This document shows positions 8,927 through 18,020 of a DNA stretch of 64,000 nt, piece by piece. This stretch comes from Prevotella aff. ruminicola Tc2-24 (GTDB lineage: Bacteria; Bacteroidota; Bacteroidia; Bacteroidales; Bacteroidaceae): assembly GCF_900110895.1 (NCBI RefSeq), contig NZ_FOIQ01000001.1, forward strand, positions 1-64,000, given 5' to 3'. The notes under the pieces are model-generated. The model made no database searches. It was not told where the DNA came from and saw only the letters and a program-made list of their open reading frames with translations. A program made the position numbers and the translations under genes. How positions within the stretch are numbered: position 1 is the first letter of the stretch; each line of letters starts with the position of its first letter.

Positions 8927-9493
8927 TTATTGGAACGCTGGTGCCTGGTAGTGGTCGAGGATATAACGACCTAATGCGTTGTCGCGGTTTCGCTGTGCCG
9001 TATATTGGATGCAGGATGACATCCGACGGTGCAGACTGTCGATGGCGTGCACGTGGTTCACTTGACCGGCGCTGTCGGTGGCTGGCTTTTTTAACAGGTG
9101 CATGACACCCTTGGACAACAGTTGGATAGAGTCGGTGAGGGCCTGCCACTCGTTGTTGACAATGGTGCCGGAGACTCGGGAGCATACCGGGGCACGGTTC
9201 AGTTCGATGGTGATATTACCGGGCTCCAGGAAGAAGGTCAGCCGCTGATCGGGCAACTGCTTCTGATAGACGGTACAGAGTCCCACGGTGTCGGTCTCGC
9301 CCGCAAACAGGAACTTCCCGTCGTGGACAAGGGTGACGGCAAGGGGGGCATCGGGGGTGGTATCGGCGGCCAGCACCACCGTGTCGCCTTCAAGGAACAT
9401 GCCGGCAAAACCGTCGATACGATAAGAGTTGGACTGGCAGGCGGTGAGCATGAGACTCATCGCTGCCAGTCCAACTATAGACTTGCTATTCAT
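8927..9493 (-). CDS. DUF4369-like lipoprotein
   Basis: The product is 188 aa. The leader MNSKSIVGLAAMSLMLTAC ends in a lipobox, with C19 as the lipidated residue. The following region (FLEGDTVVLAADTTPDAPLAVTL, then DGKFLFAG) resembles the DUF4369 domain often found at the N-terminus of Bacteroidota thioredoxin-like lipoproteins, but no thioredoxin domain follows. I start it at 9493 rather than further upstream because longer frames would run into prs. It is 7 bases downstream of prs on the same strand. Confidence 0.75.
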   Translation of the reverse strand: MNSKSIVGLAAMSLMLTACQSNSYRIDGFAGMFLEGDTVVLAADTTPDAPLAVTLVHDGKFLFAGETDTVGLCTVYQKQLPDQRLTFFLEPGNITIELNRAPVCSRVSGTIVNNEWQALTDSIQLLSKGVMHLLKKPATDSAGQVNHVHAIDSLHRRMSSCIQYTAQRNRDNALGRYILDHYQAPAFQ

Positions 9494-9500
9494 GAAACCA

Positions 9501-10439
9501 CTAAATAATATAGAGGTCGCTGATGCTCTCGTTCTTGATGACACGACGGATGGCCTCGGCGAAGGTGTCGGCAACGGACAACTGCTTGACCTTGGCACAG
9601 CGCTGTGTGTAGGGGATGGAGTCGGTGAACACAATCTCCTCAAGGGCTGAGGCCTGGACACGATCGCTGGCAGGACCGCTCATCACACAGTGACTGGCAC
9701 AGGCGCGGACGGTCTTGGCTCCGTGCTCTTTCATCAGGTCGGCGGCCTTGGTGATGGTACCGGCGGTGTCAACCATATCGTCGATGATAACCACGTTCTT
9801 GCCTTCTACCTCACCGATGATCTGCATGGTGGCCACGACATTGGCACGGGCACGTGTCTTATTACAGAGTACGAGCGGACAACCAAGGTACTTGGCATAG
9901 GTGTTGGCACGCTTCGAACCGCCTACATCGGGCGAGGCGATCACAAGATCGTCGAGATGGAGGCTCTGCAGATAGGGCAGGATGACGCCCGAGGCATACA
10001 GATGGTCGACGGGTACGTCGAAGAATCCCTGGATCTGGTCGGCATGCAGGTCCATGGTGATGACACGGTTCACACCTGCCACACTCAACAGGTCGGCCAC
10101 TAGCTTGGCACCAATGCTGACACGGGGCTTGTCCTTACGATCCTGACGGGCCCATCCGAAATAGGGGATGACGGCGTTGATCGTACGGGCGGAGGCTCGC
10201 TTGGCTGCATCGATCATCAGCAGCAGCTCCATCAGATTGTCTGAGCTGGGGAAGGTGCTCTGTACGAGGAACACGTCGCGACCGCGGATGCTCTCTTCAT
10301 ACGAGACGGCAAACTCCCCGTCGGAGAATTTGGTGATTTGCAACTGGCCTAGTGGACAACCCAGGCTTTGACAGATCTTCTCTGCCAGGTATTTCGTTGC
10401 TGTACCTGAGAAAACCATGTAAGAGTTCTTTTCACTCAT
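9501..10439 (-). CDS. prs: Ribose-phosphate pyrophosphokinase
   Basis: The product is 312 aa and makes PRPP from ribose-5-phosphate and ATP for nucleotide, His and Trp synthesis. Recognisable motifs are KFSDGE near the N-terminus, the catalytic-loop region RQDRKDKPR, VITMDLHADQIQGFF (metal/ribose-phosphate binding) and the PRPP loop VVIIDDMVDTAGT. The length matches the class I family. It lies 30 bases after the ThiE-like gene and 7 bases before the lipoprotein gene, so the three are likely one transcript. Confidence 0.97.
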   Translation of the reverse strand: MSEKNSYMVFSGTATKYLAEKICQSLGCPLGQLQITKFSDGEFAVSYEESIRGRDVFLVQSTFPSSDNLMELLLMIDAAKRASARTINAVIPYFGWARQDRKDKPRVSIGAKLVADLLSVAGVNRVITMDLHADQIQGFFDVPVDHLYASGVILPYLQSLHLDDLVIASPDVGGSKRANTYAKYLGCPLVLCNKTRARANVVATMQIIGEVEGKNVVIIDDMVDTAGTITKAADLMKEHGAKTVRACASHCVMSGPASDRVQASALEEIVFTDSIPYTQRCAKVKQLSVADTFAEAIRRVIKNESISDLYII

Positions 10440-10469
10440 GAGTTAATTTCGTTTTTATATCGTCTTTCC

Positions 10470-11078
10470 TTAATCTATTGTCTTACGCAAACGCTCAAAA
10501 TGGGTGAGCAGAGCCTTGTAGTCGAGCTCGTTGTGGATATTGAAACGGTTCCACAGATCACCACAGATGACGATACCACCAAAACCTAGGGCCTTGGCTT
10601 CCTTGACATTATTGAGGTTCATGCCTCCTAAGGCATAGACCTTCTTGTCTATCAGACCCTGACGGGAGGCTTCTTCTAACTCCTCGTGAGTGAACGACGC
10701 TTTCTCGTCGGCATTGGTCTGACTGTCGTAGATGGAGTGGAGAAACACATAGTTGGACTGTTTCTTTGCCTCTTTCAGTTCGCTGATGCTATGACAGGTT
10801 CTGGTGACGTTGCCCTTATACCCGATGGGGGGCTCTGTGAAGGCATCGTCGATATGAATGCCCTTCAGACGGTATTCCTCTTTCAGGTAGAAGTGACCGT
10901 GAACGGTGATCTTACTGTGAAAGTCTTCTCCCAACAGGGTGAGCAAACGCTCGGAATAGATGGGAGAGGCGCCCGGCTTGTATAGATGGAGATTCTCCAG
11001 TCCCTCTTCGAAAAGATTGGCTAGAATCTTATCTTCTTCGACGAAGAAGGTGGGCTTGGTCATTACAATGAGCTTCAT
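10470..11078 (-). CDS. ThiE/TenI-like (thiamine phosphate synthase superfamily) protein
   Basis: The product is 202 aa with a TIM-barrel fold of the thiamine monophosphate synthase/TenI superfamily. The C-terminal segment YALGGMNLNNVKEAKALGFGGI is the family's phosphate-binding strand-loop. The first strand reads KLIVMTKP, followed by GLENLHLYKPG. The upstream in-frame start at 11108 is less likely because a -7 box lies over it. No other thiamine gene is nearby, and substitutions in the pyrimidine-binding region leave the exact activity uncertain. It probably leads the prs transcript. Confidence 0.8.
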   Translation of the reverse strand: MKLIVMTKPTFFVEEDKILANLFEEGLENLHLYKPGASPIYSERLLTLLGEDFHSKITVHGHFYLKEEYRLKGIHIDDAFTEPPIGYKGNVTRTCHSISELKEAKKQSNYVFLHSIYDSQTNADEKASFTHEELEEASRQGLIDKKVYALGGMNLNNVKEAKALGFGGIVICGDLWNRFNIHNELDYKALLTHFERLRKTID

Positions 11079-11105
11079 TTTGGTATCCGTTCTCTTTCTG
11101 AAGTG

Positions 11106-11113
11106 CAAACTTA
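11106..11113 (-). promoter_or_regulatory. -7 box of the ThiE-like/prs transcript
   Basis: On the minus strand the bases read TAAGTTTG, matching TAnnTTTG, 28 bases upstream of the start at 11078. This favours the shorter ThiE-like protein. No strong -33 element is visible. Confidence 0.5.
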
Positions 11114-11187
11114 CACATTTTTTTCGATATTCTGACCACTTTGACTAAAAAAAAGATGATTGAGAGGCGTTTTTCAGAAAAATATCG

Positions 11188-11195
11188 TAATTTTG
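11188..11195 (+). promoter_or_regulatory. -7 box of fabD
   Basis: TAATTTTG matches TAnnTTTG. The expected transcript start is near 11201, just before a strong hairpin, leaving a leader of about 70 bases before the ATG at 11270. Confidence 0.55.
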
Positions 11196-11205
11196 CAACT
11201 CAGAA

Positions 11206-11230
11206 ATGGCGAGCAGGAATGGCTCGCCAT
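11206..11230 (+). promoter_or_regulatory. Perfect hairpin in the fabD leader
   Basis: ATGGCGAGC (11206-11214) and its exact complement (11222-11230) form a 9-bp stem with a 7-base loop. It lies almost at the predicted 5' end of the fabD mRNA and is not followed by a T-run, so it is not a terminator. It could stabilise the mRNA or act as a protein-binding inverted repeat. Confidence 0.6.
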
Positions 11231-11269
11231 AAAGATAAGAAAGATTTACCAATTTAAATAATCCAAAAA

Positions 11270-12163
11270 ATGAAAGCATTTGTTTTTCCCGGACAGGGAG
11301 CACAGTTTGTAGGCATGGGTAAGGATCTGTATGATAACAACCCGCTTGCAAAGGAACTTTTTGAGAAAGCAAACGAGATTCTCGGTTATCGTATTACCGA
11401 TATCATGTTCGAGGGAACAGACGAGGAACTGAAGCAGACGAAGGTGACACAGCCTGCCGTCTTCCTGCACAGTGTGATCTCTGCCCTCTGCTTGGGTGAG
11501 GCCTTTGACCCGAAGATGACGGCTGGTCACTCACTGGGTGAGTTCTCTGCGCTGACCGCTGCCGGAGCACTGAGCTTTGAGGATGGCCTGAAGCTGGTCT
11601 ATGCACGTGCCATGGCCATGCAGAAGGCTTGTGAGGCACAGCCCTCAACAATGGCTGCTATCATCGCTCTTCCTGATGAGAAGATCGAGGAGGTATGCGC
11701 CGAAGTGAGCAAGATGGGTAAGGGTGTGGTCGTTCCGGCCAACTATAACTGTCCCGGACAGCTGGTTATCTCTGGTAATATCGATGCCATCAACGAGGCT
11801 TGTGAGCAGCTGAAGGCTGCCGGTGCCAAGCGCGCACTGCCCCTGAAGGTCGGTGGTGCTTTCCACTCTCCGTTGATGCAGCCCGCCAAGGATGAGTTGC
11901 AGGCTGCCATCGAGCAGACGGAGATCAAGGCACCGAAGTGTCCTGTTTACCAGAACGTCGATGCTAAGCCTCATACGGATCCTGCTGAGATCAAGGCAAA
12001 CCTCATTGCCCAGCTGACCAGTTCGGTGCGTTGGACACAGAGCGTACAGAATATGATTGCTGATGGTGCCGACGACTTCACGGAGTGTGGTCCCGGTAAG
12101 GCCCTCCAGGGTATGATCGCTAAGATCAACAGAGAGGTGTCTGCTCACGGTATTGAAGAATAA
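11270..12163 (+). CDS. fabD: Malonyl-CoA-ACP transacylase
   Basis: The product is 297 aa and transfers malonyl groups to acyl carrier protein for fatty-acid elongation. The family signatures are FVFPGQGAQFVGMG at the N-terminus, the nucleophile elbow GHSLGEFSAL (the Ser is catalytic) and GGAFHSPLM, carrying the catalytic His. The length is normal. It is monocistronic: it has its own promoter and 5' hairpin, and a terminator follows. Other fatty-acid genes are not adjacent. Confidence 0.96.
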   Translation: MKAFVFPGQGAQFVGMGKDLYDNNPLAKELFEKANEILGYRITDIMFEGTDEELKQTKVTQPAVFLHSVISALCLGEAFDPKMTAGHSLGEFSALTAAGALSFEDGLKLVYARAMAMQKACEAQPSTMAAIIALPDEKIEEVCAEVSKMGKGVVVPANYNCPGQLVISGNIDAINEACEQLKAAGAKRALPLKVGGAFHSPLMQPAKDELQAAIEQTEIKAPKCPVYQNVDAKPHTDPAEIKANLIAQLTSSVRWTQSVQNMIADGADDFTECGPGKALQGMIAKINREVSAHGIEE

Positions 12164-12176
12164 TAATCCCTTGATG

Positions 12177-12216
12177 GTGCCAGTCTGACCGATCGTGGTG
12201 GGACTGGCACTATTTC
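12177..12216 (+). terminator. Terminator after fabD
   Basis: GTGCCAGTC (12177-12185) pairs exactly with GACTGGCAC (12202-12210) around a 16-base loop and is followed by TATTTC. It lies between the fabD stop and the amylase start. Confidence 0.6.
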
Positions 12217-12240
12217 AATCTATTAACGGTCTACTAAAAC

Positions 12241-13893
12241 ATGAACAATAAAATCATTGTTTACCAAATTTTTACGCGGCTATATGGAAACAGGAATACT
12301 TCTCGGAAGGAGAACGGCTCTATCGAAGAGAACGGCTGCGGTAAACTGAATGACCTGACACCGACGGTTCTGAAGAAGATCAGGAACATGGGTGTCAGTC
12401 ATGTTTGGTATACAGGGGTGATCCGACATGCGACGCAGACCGACTATTCGGATCATGGTATTCCCGTGAACCATCCCGCTGTGGTGAAGGGAAAGGCGGG
12501 GTCGCCCTATGCCATCACCGATTATTATGATATTGACCCAGATCTGGCTACGGACGTGGATCTGCGTATGCTGGAGTTTGAACAGCTCGTGGAACGCACG
12601 CATCAGGCTGGCATGAAGGTGATCATCGACTTCGTACCCAACCATGTGGCTCGTCAGTATCACTCCATCTGTAAGCCCGAGGGGGTGAGGGATCTGGGAG
12701 AGGATGACAATCCGCAACATGGCTTTGATCCGCAGAACAACTTTTACTACTGTCCCGGTCAGTCGTTCTCGCCTTATTTCGATCTGTATCATGGGGCGGA
12801 GCAACCGTATCATGAGGAACCGGCCAAGGCTACGGGCAACGACTGTTTTCATCATGCACCGGGGGTGAACGATTGGTATGAGACGGTGAAGTTGAACTAT
12901 GGCGTAGACTACTATGCCGGTAGGATAGGGCATTTCCAACCGATTCCAGACACGTGGGATAAGATGACGGATATCTTGCTCTTCTGGGCTGGTAAGGGCA
13001 TAGACGGCTTCCGCTGCGATATGGCGGAGATGGTGCCGACGGCCTTCTGGCATTGGGCAATCGACAAGGTGAAATACCGTTACCCAGAGATAATCTTCGT
13101 TGGCGAGGTGTACGACCCGAATCAGTATCGCAGTTACTTGGGTGCTGGCTTCGACTATCTATATGATAAGGTGGGAATGTACGACACGCTACGTGGGGTG
13201 ATGGGTGGCGGTCTGTCAACACATGCCATCACCAGTGCCTGGCAGCAGACTGATGATATACGGGATCACATGCTCTTCTTCCTCGAGAACCACGACGAAC
13301 AGCGTATTGCCAGTGACTTCTTTGTCGGTGATGCACGGAAAGGTGTGCCTGCACTCGTTGTGTCGGCATTGCTGCAGCAGAACCCATTGATGGTCTATGC
13401 CGGACAGGAGTATGGGGAGCGTGGCATGGATCAGGAGGGATTCAGTGGGCGCGACGGACGGACAACGATCTTCGATTACTGGTGTATAGACACGTTGGTC
13501 AGGGCTGCCCAACGGAAGCTCACGGCAGAGGAGAAGGTGTTAAAGGCTCAATACGATAAGGTGCTGAACATCGCACGGTCTGAGAAGAGCATCGTCGAAG
13601 GGGATTCGTTCGATCTGATGTACGTCAACGGACAGTACCAGCGACAATATGCTTTCCTGCGTAAGGCTGACAGTGAGGTGCTGCTTGTGGTCGTGAACTT
13701 CGACGACTTGCCTGTGGTGATGGATGTCATGATACCTGCTCATGCCTTCGACTTCCTGAACATGAAGGAGAAAGGAACTGTTTCTACGGACTTGTTGACG
13801 GGGGAGCGTATCAGACTGCAACTGCAGCGTGACATGCCGGTTGTTGTCAGTCTAAAGCCCTTGGGGGCCGTTATAATGAAATTCAAAGCATAG
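12241..13893 (+). CDS. GH13 alpha-amylase family protein
   Basis: The product is 550 aa with no signal peptide, so it should be cytoplasmic. Conserved GH13 regions appear in order: KVIIDFVPNHVAR, GIDGFRCDMAE (Asp nucleophile), FVGEVYDP (Glu acid/base) and FLENHDEQR (transition-state Asp). A C-terminal beta domain (residues ~460-550) is present. It likely trims or debranches glycogen or maltodextrins, working with the nearby synthase and phosphorylase. The exact specificity cannot be read from the sequence. The AlaX-like gene follows after 8 bases. Confidence 0.92.
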   Translation: MNNKIIVYQIFTRLYGNRNTSRKENGSIEENGCGKLNDLTPTVLKKIRNMGVSHVWYTGVIRHATQTDYSDHGIPVNHPAVVKGKAGSPYAITDYYDIDPDLATDVDLRMLEFEQLVERTHQAGMKVIIDFVPNHVARQYHSICKPEGVRDLGEDDNPQHGFDPQNNFYYCPGQSFSPYFDLYHGAEQPYHEEPAKATGNDCFHHAPGVNDWYETVKLNYGVDYYAGRIGHFQPIPDTWDKMTDILLFWAGKGIDGFRCDMAEMVPTAFWHWAIDKVKYRYPEIIFVGEVYDPNQYRSYLGAGFDYLYDKVGMYDTLRGVMGGGLSTHAITSAWQQTDDIRDHMLFFLENHDEQRIASDFFVGDARKGVPALVVSALLQQNPLMVYAGQEYGERGMDQEGFSGRDGRTTIFDYWCIDTLVRAAQRKLTAEEKVLKAQYDKVLNIARSEKSIVEGDSFDLMYVNGQYQRQYAFLRKADSEVLLVVVNFDDLPVVMDVMIPAHAFDFLNMKEKGTVSTDLLTGERIRLQLQRDMPVVVSLKPLGAVIMKFKA

Positions 13894-13901
13894 AAATATA
13901 A

Positions 13902-14369
13902 ATGGCTGACTATATCCTAAACGAACACAACAAGGAGGAGTTCCCTCCTGCACATACGGCTGAGCATCTGCTCAACCAGACGATGATCCGTCTTTTCGAC
14001 TGCGGGCGTTCTTATAATGCTCATGTGGAACGGAAGAAGAGTAAGATGAGCTTTCATCTGGACCATAAACCGACTCGTCAAGAGGAGAAGGAGATCGAAC
14101 TGCGGATGAACGAGTTGATTGAGGAGGATCTACCCGTGACTTTCGAGTTTGTGACGCGTGACGAGCTACCGGAGAAGGTGAGTCTCGACCGTCTGCCTGA
14201 TGATGCCTCTGAGACCATCCGTCTGGTGCGTATCGGCGACTATGATGTCTGTCCTTGTATCGGTCGTCATGTACGTAGCACCTCGCAGATCGGGCGTTTC
14301 GAATTGCTCGGCACCAATTGGGACGAGCAGGAACGCTCCTTCAGAGTGAGGTTTAAGATTGTACAATAA
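13902..14369 (+). CDS. AlaX-like tRNA-editing (SAD domain) protein
   Basis: The product is 155 aa. It contains AHTAEHLLNQ (the HxxxH metal motif) and CPCIGRHV (the CxxxH motif), the four zinc ligands of the second additional domain of Ala/Thr-tRNA synthetases and of free-standing AlaX editing proteins. Such proteins deacylate mischarged tRNA, for example Ser-tRNA(Ala). There is no synthetase core, so it acts in trans. It is 8 bases after the amylase gene, a positional rather than functional link. Confidence 0.85.
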   Translation: MADYILNEHNKEEFPPAHTAEHLLNQTMIRLFDCGRSYNAHVERKKSKMSFHLDHKPTRQEEKEIELRMNELIEEDLPVTFEFVTRDELPEKVSLDRLPDDASETIRLVRIGDYDVCPCIGRHVRSTSQIGRFELLGTNWDEQERSFRVRFKIVQ

Positions 14370-14401
14370 GGGTGTCGGAATCGATGACGGATGCCCGTAG
14401 A

Positions 14402-15460
14402 TCACTTGGGTGACATTTTCATGAACACCGGGTAGTGATCGGAATAACTGAGCTCGCGCTTATAATAGGAGATGCCTTCCAACTGCTGGTCGTGGAAGAC
14501 ATAATCGATACGCACTTTCTTATTGCCGCGGTAGGTGAACATAAAGCCATCGCCACACTCCTTGAAACCGTCGATCTTGTCGCCGAGTAAGGTGTTGTAG
14601 ACGTAGGAATAGGGCACATCGTTGAAGTCGCCACAGACGATGATGGGCACCTTCGACTCGCGCATGTCCATTGCCACGACATCTGCCTGGCCTGAGCGGG
14701 CTATCATTCCTACCGTGTAGTTGCCGTAGATGGCGCTGATAAGCGTGTTGTTTTGCACGTCGAAACCGTTACGGGCAATCTTTGCAGCCCGGTGCAGGGT
14801 GCCGTTGATGCCTGTGGTCTCCAGATGCACGTTGTAGATACGATAGGTATGGTCGTTGACCTCCACCTCTGCCCACATCGCACTGTTATTGGTCATCTCG
14901 AAGGGCAGGTTCTTGGATTGCTTGATCGGATATCTGCTGTAGATCACCATGTCGCTCTCGCCAACGGCCATATAGGGAAAATAGTCCTTGTAGGAGTCGG
15001 AGTTCTTCTTGTCACCGCTCTGGTCGAGATACTCTTGGAAACAGACAACATCCACTTTCTGCTTCTTCATCTCCGACAGGATGTCTTGTGCCATGAAACC
15101 GGAGGTCTCACGACCGAACATCGCCACGTTGTAGGTGGCCACCTTGATGCCTGGCTTGGCATCGGTCTTCTCGTCGAATGAACGGAACTGGTAAAGGGTA
15201 CCGATATAGGGGATGCAGCACAATAGGGTGACCAGCGGCATGATAGCCCAGTGAAACCTACGCAGAATAAGCCAGTATATCAGGAATATAGCATTGCCGA
15301 TGATCAGGATGGGCAGCGCATAGACCAACATGGCCCGTGCTGTGTTACCACCGGGATGCACATGACCACCATAGAGTCCAGTAAATGTCATAATCATCAA
15401 CAGAAACGTGATGATCAACATCATAAGAGCGAAATATTTCTGAACGGCGAGCTTTCCCAT
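14402..15460 (-). CDS. Membrane-anchored endonuclease/exonuclease/phosphatase-fold protein
   Basis: The product is 352 aa. Residues 1-~95 contain about three hydrophobic segments (ALMMLIITFLLMIM, AMLVYALPILIIGNAIFLIYW, MPLVTLLCCIPYIG). The rest is an EEP domain: VATYNVAMFG, VVCFQEYLD (metal Glu), VCGDFNDVP (catalytic Asp/Asn) and SDHYPVF (catalytic His). The active site probably faces the periplasm; the substrate is unknown (phosphodiester or phospholipid-type). It is 17 bases downstream of the hybrid kinase gene. Confidence 0.88.
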   Translation of the reverse strand: MGKLAVQKYFALMMLIITFLLMIMTFTGLYGGHVHPGGNTARAMLVYALPILIIGNAIFLIYWLILRRFHWAIMPLVTLLCCIPYIGTLYQFRSFDEKTDAKPGIKVATYNVAMFGRETSGFMAQDILSEMKKQKVDVVCFQEYLDQSGDKKNSDSYKDYFPYMAVGESDMVIYSRYPIKQSKNLPFEMTNNSAMWAEVEVNDHTYRIYNVHLETTGINGTLHRAAKIARNGFDVQNNTLISAIYGNYTVGMIARSGQADVVAMDMRESKVPIIVCGDFNDVPYSYVYNTLLGDKIDGFKECGDGFMFTYRGNKKVRIDYVFHDQQLEGISYYKRELSYSDHYPVFMKMSPK

Positions 15461-15477
15461 ACGACGTTTTCCTATTG

Positions 15478-16737
15478 CTACGATTCTTTATCGATGTATT
15501 TCTTGACGATCTCAATCAGGTTCTCAACCTTGAATGGCTTGGCCAGGAAATCGTCGCAGCCGGCGGCCTTGGCCTCGCGGATATTCTCCTCGAAAGCGTA
15601 GGCACTCAAGGCGATGACTGGTGTGGACGTGACCTCCTTGATGATTCGGGTGGCGTCGAGACCGTTCATCTCGGGCATACGGATATCCATGAGGATGAGA
15701 TTGGGCTTCTCGTCTTCATTGATTGTAACAGCCTCGATGCCGTTATGGGCACGGAGCAGGCGATACCGCTTCTGAAGCACAATCTTTACCAACTCGTAGT
15801 TGCTGTCCTCGTCTTCTGCCACCAGAATGGTCTTCATGTTCGGCTGATCGGCGCGCTCATTGATTCGGATGGTGCGCACATTGCTCGTCGTGGTGGTCTT
15901 GTTCTGGTCGTAGCCACCGATGCTTCCATCAAACGGGAAGGTGAACCGGAACATTGATCCTTTGCCTTCTTCTGACTCGACGCTGATCTTACCGCCCAGA
16001 CGCTCTACGATGATCTTACAGAGCGGCAGTCCGAGACCATAGCTGTTCTTGGATGTCTCAGCGTCTCGCGACATATAGGTCTCGAAGATATGACTGATGT
16101 CTTTCTTCTCAATACCTGAGCCTGTGTCCTTGACAAAGAACTCGATATCCTGACCATCGTCGATAATCTGATAACCGTAACTGATAGTACCACGAGAGGT
16201 GTGTTTCAAAGCATTGCTGATAAGATTGGAAAAGACTTGGGTGAGACGGTTGGCATCTGTGTTGAAGATTACCTTCATCGTGGGCTTGTTCCAGGTCAGA
16301 CGTACGGTTTCCGGACAACGGAACTTAAAGATATTCTTAATGCTGGAGCAAAGTTCATGGAGGTCGGTCGGGGTCTTCTTCATCACGATTTCGCCTGACT
16401 CAACTCTAGACAAATCGAGAATCTCGTTGACCAGACTCATGAGACGGTTGTTGTTACTTTCGATAATCTCAAAGTACTTCATTCGGTCTTCAGGGGAGTC
16501 GGTCTCTACAATCACTCGGGAGAAACCTTCAATGGCATTCAATGGAGTCCGTATCTCATGACTCATGTTTGCCAGGAAAAGGGACTTCATCTTACTGGCT
16601 TTCTCAGCTTTCAGAGCCTTTTCTTCGTATTCCTTTAATTTTCGGTTAGCGATCGATAGCTGCTCGTTGACGAGCATCAGCTTTCGATTCGCATCTGCAA
16701 ATTTCTGTAACAGTATCTCCCTTTCGTCCTTTTCCAT
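15478..16737 (-). CDS. Soluble hybrid sensor histidine kinase/response regulator
   Basis: The product is 419 aa. It begins with a coiled coil (residues ~1-50), then an HisKA domain with FLANMSHEIRTPLNA (H60 as the phosphorylation site), and an ATPase domain with DTGSGI and NSYGLGLPLC. A C-terminal receiver domain (~302-416) has AEDE acidic residues, D351 in LILMDIRMP, and K in FLAKPF. It has no membrane segment or recognisable input domain, so the signal is either cytoplasmic or delivered by a partner. No DNA-binding output is fused. Confidence 0.93.
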   Translation of the reverse strand: MEKDEREILLQKFADANRKLMLVNEQLSIANRKLKEYEEKALKAEKASKMKSLFLANMSHEIRTPLNAIEGFSRVIVETDSPEDRMKYFEIIESNNNRLMSLVNEILDLSRVESGEIVMKKTPTDLHELCSSIKNIFKFRCPETVRLTWNKPTMKVIFNTDANRLTQVFSNLISNALKHTSRGTISYGYQIIDDGQDIEFFVKDTGSGIEKKDISHIFETYMSRDAETSKNSYGLGLPLCKIIVERLGGKISVESEEGKGSMFRFTFPFDGSIGGYDQNKTTTTSNVRTIRINERADQPNMKTILVAEDEDSNYELVKIVLQKRYRLLRAHNGIEAVTINEDEKPNLILMDIRMPEMNGLDATRIIKEVTSTPVIALSAYAFEENIREAKAAGCDDFLAKPFKVENLIEIVKKYIDKES

Positions 16738-16767
16738 TACAATTACAATCTACAATGTTATTCGGTG

Positions 16768-16775
16768 CAAAAGTA
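16768..16775 (-). promoter_or_regulatory. -7 box of the hybrid kinase gene
   Basis: On the minus strand the bases read TACTTTTG, matching TAnnTTTG, about 30 bases upstream of the start at 16737. It separates the kinase/EEP pair from the glycosyltransferase gene. Confidence 0.55.
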
Positions 16776-16815
16776 ATAATTTATTTTTAATTATACGCAT
16801 AAATAAAGAAATTTT

Positions 16816-18000
16816 TCAACTTCTCTTCGCTTTTTCCCAAGCACCATTTCTTCCATGTGTTCTCAAATAGTACATGCCACGGAATACATTCAGATTCATG
16901 AAGACGAAATAATAGACGGTATAGAGCAATTTGTTCCGACGACCGCGACGGTAGGACAGCCAGCCTCCGAAGGCCATTGCATAGAATAGAAGCTGTAACC
17001 CTAAGGTAATCAGGTAGAAACGTTCGGCACCCATGAGGACTATTGCCATGTTGGTGATGAGAAGAAGAACCAGAGCGATGGGGGTGATGCTCCAACGGAG
17101 TACACGGTGACTGACATATTGGAAGGTGACCAAAGGTCGGCGAAAGGGGTTGAGCATGCTCCGGAGCCACCAAATGCTCTGCAGACCGCCGGCTGCGATG
17201 CGGCGCTTACGCTTCGACTCCTCAAAGAGATTGGCAGAGCCGTATTCCATGGCATAGGCATCGGAGGTATAAGCAATGCGCTTTCCTGCCTGTACAACGT
17301 ACATCGACATCATGAAATCGTCGAGGAGGGCATCGTCGGGCACGTCACGACAGAGCGTGGGATCCATGGCATAGAGCTCACCGGCTGCGCCCATGGCAGA
17401 GAATAGCTCACTGTCCCATTTTTTCAATGTACTTTCGTACCGCCAATACAGACCTTCTCCCTCGGCTGCCATCTCTCCTACTGTCTTGGCTGCAACACGT
17501 TTCTCTCCGGCCACACAACCGACCGTGGGATCCATGAACAGACGGGCAATCTCACGGAGGGCACCGGGATTAATCATCGTATTAGCATCGGTGAACGCGA
17601 CATAGCGCGTCTTCAATGACTGAAGGCCGTGCTTGAGGGCTGCGGTCTTACCTTTACGCTCAGGACTGTATACGATGTCAACCTCAGGATAGGCAGCCAA
17701 CAGTTCGTTGGTGTGGTCGTTGCTTCCATCAGTGACCCACATGATATGGAACTTGTCTTTGGGGTAGTCGAGTGCTCTGGCGTTTTTCATTTTCTCTGCG
17801 ACGACATCCTCCTCATTATAAGCACAAATCATGAGGGTCATCGTGGGCAACTCATCGTCACTCGGCATCGCGGCTTCACGAGTGTTTCTCGTGAAGAACC
17901 GCTTCAGCCGGATGATGATATATAATAGTATTCCGTAACCTAGATAGGTGTAGAATACGATGAGCAGACATGCCCAGAACAGGATTTTCAGTGTTATCAT
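16816..18000 (-). CDS. GT2 family glycosyltransferase, membrane bound
   Basis: The product is 394 aa. It starts with an N-terminal membrane helix (ILFWACLLIVFYTYLGYGILLYIIIRL in part), followed by a GT2 catalytic domain with ICAYNEED, WVTDGSND (the DxD-equivalent), FTDANT, LLDDF and RKRRIAAG (the QxxRW-like region). Two or three C-terminal membrane helices follow (~295-380). This is the architecture of processive or lipid-linked polysaccharide synthases. The acceptor is unknown. It follows RNase G by 20 bases. Confidence 0.88.
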   Translation of the reverse strand: MITLKILFWACLLIVFYTYLGYGILLYIIIRLKRFFTRNTREAAMPSDDELPTMTLMICAYNEEDVVAEKMKNARALDYPKDKFHIMWVTDGSNDHTNELLAAYPEVDIVYSPERKGKTAALKHGLQSLKTRYVAFTDANTMINPGALREIARLFMDPTVGCVAGEKRVAAKTVGEMAAEGEGLYWRYESTLKKWDSELFSAMGAAGELYAMDPTLCRDVPDDALLDDFMMSMYVVQAGKRIAYTSDAYAMEYGSANLFEESKRKRRIAAGGLQSIWWLRSMLNPFRRPLVTFQYVSHRVLRWSITPIALVLLLITNMAIVLMGAERFYLITLGLQLLFYAMAFGGWLSYRRGRRNKLLYTVYYFVFMNLNVFRGMYYLRTHGRNGAWEKAKRS

Positions 18001-18020
18001 AGGCGTTCGTTCTTTTGGCT

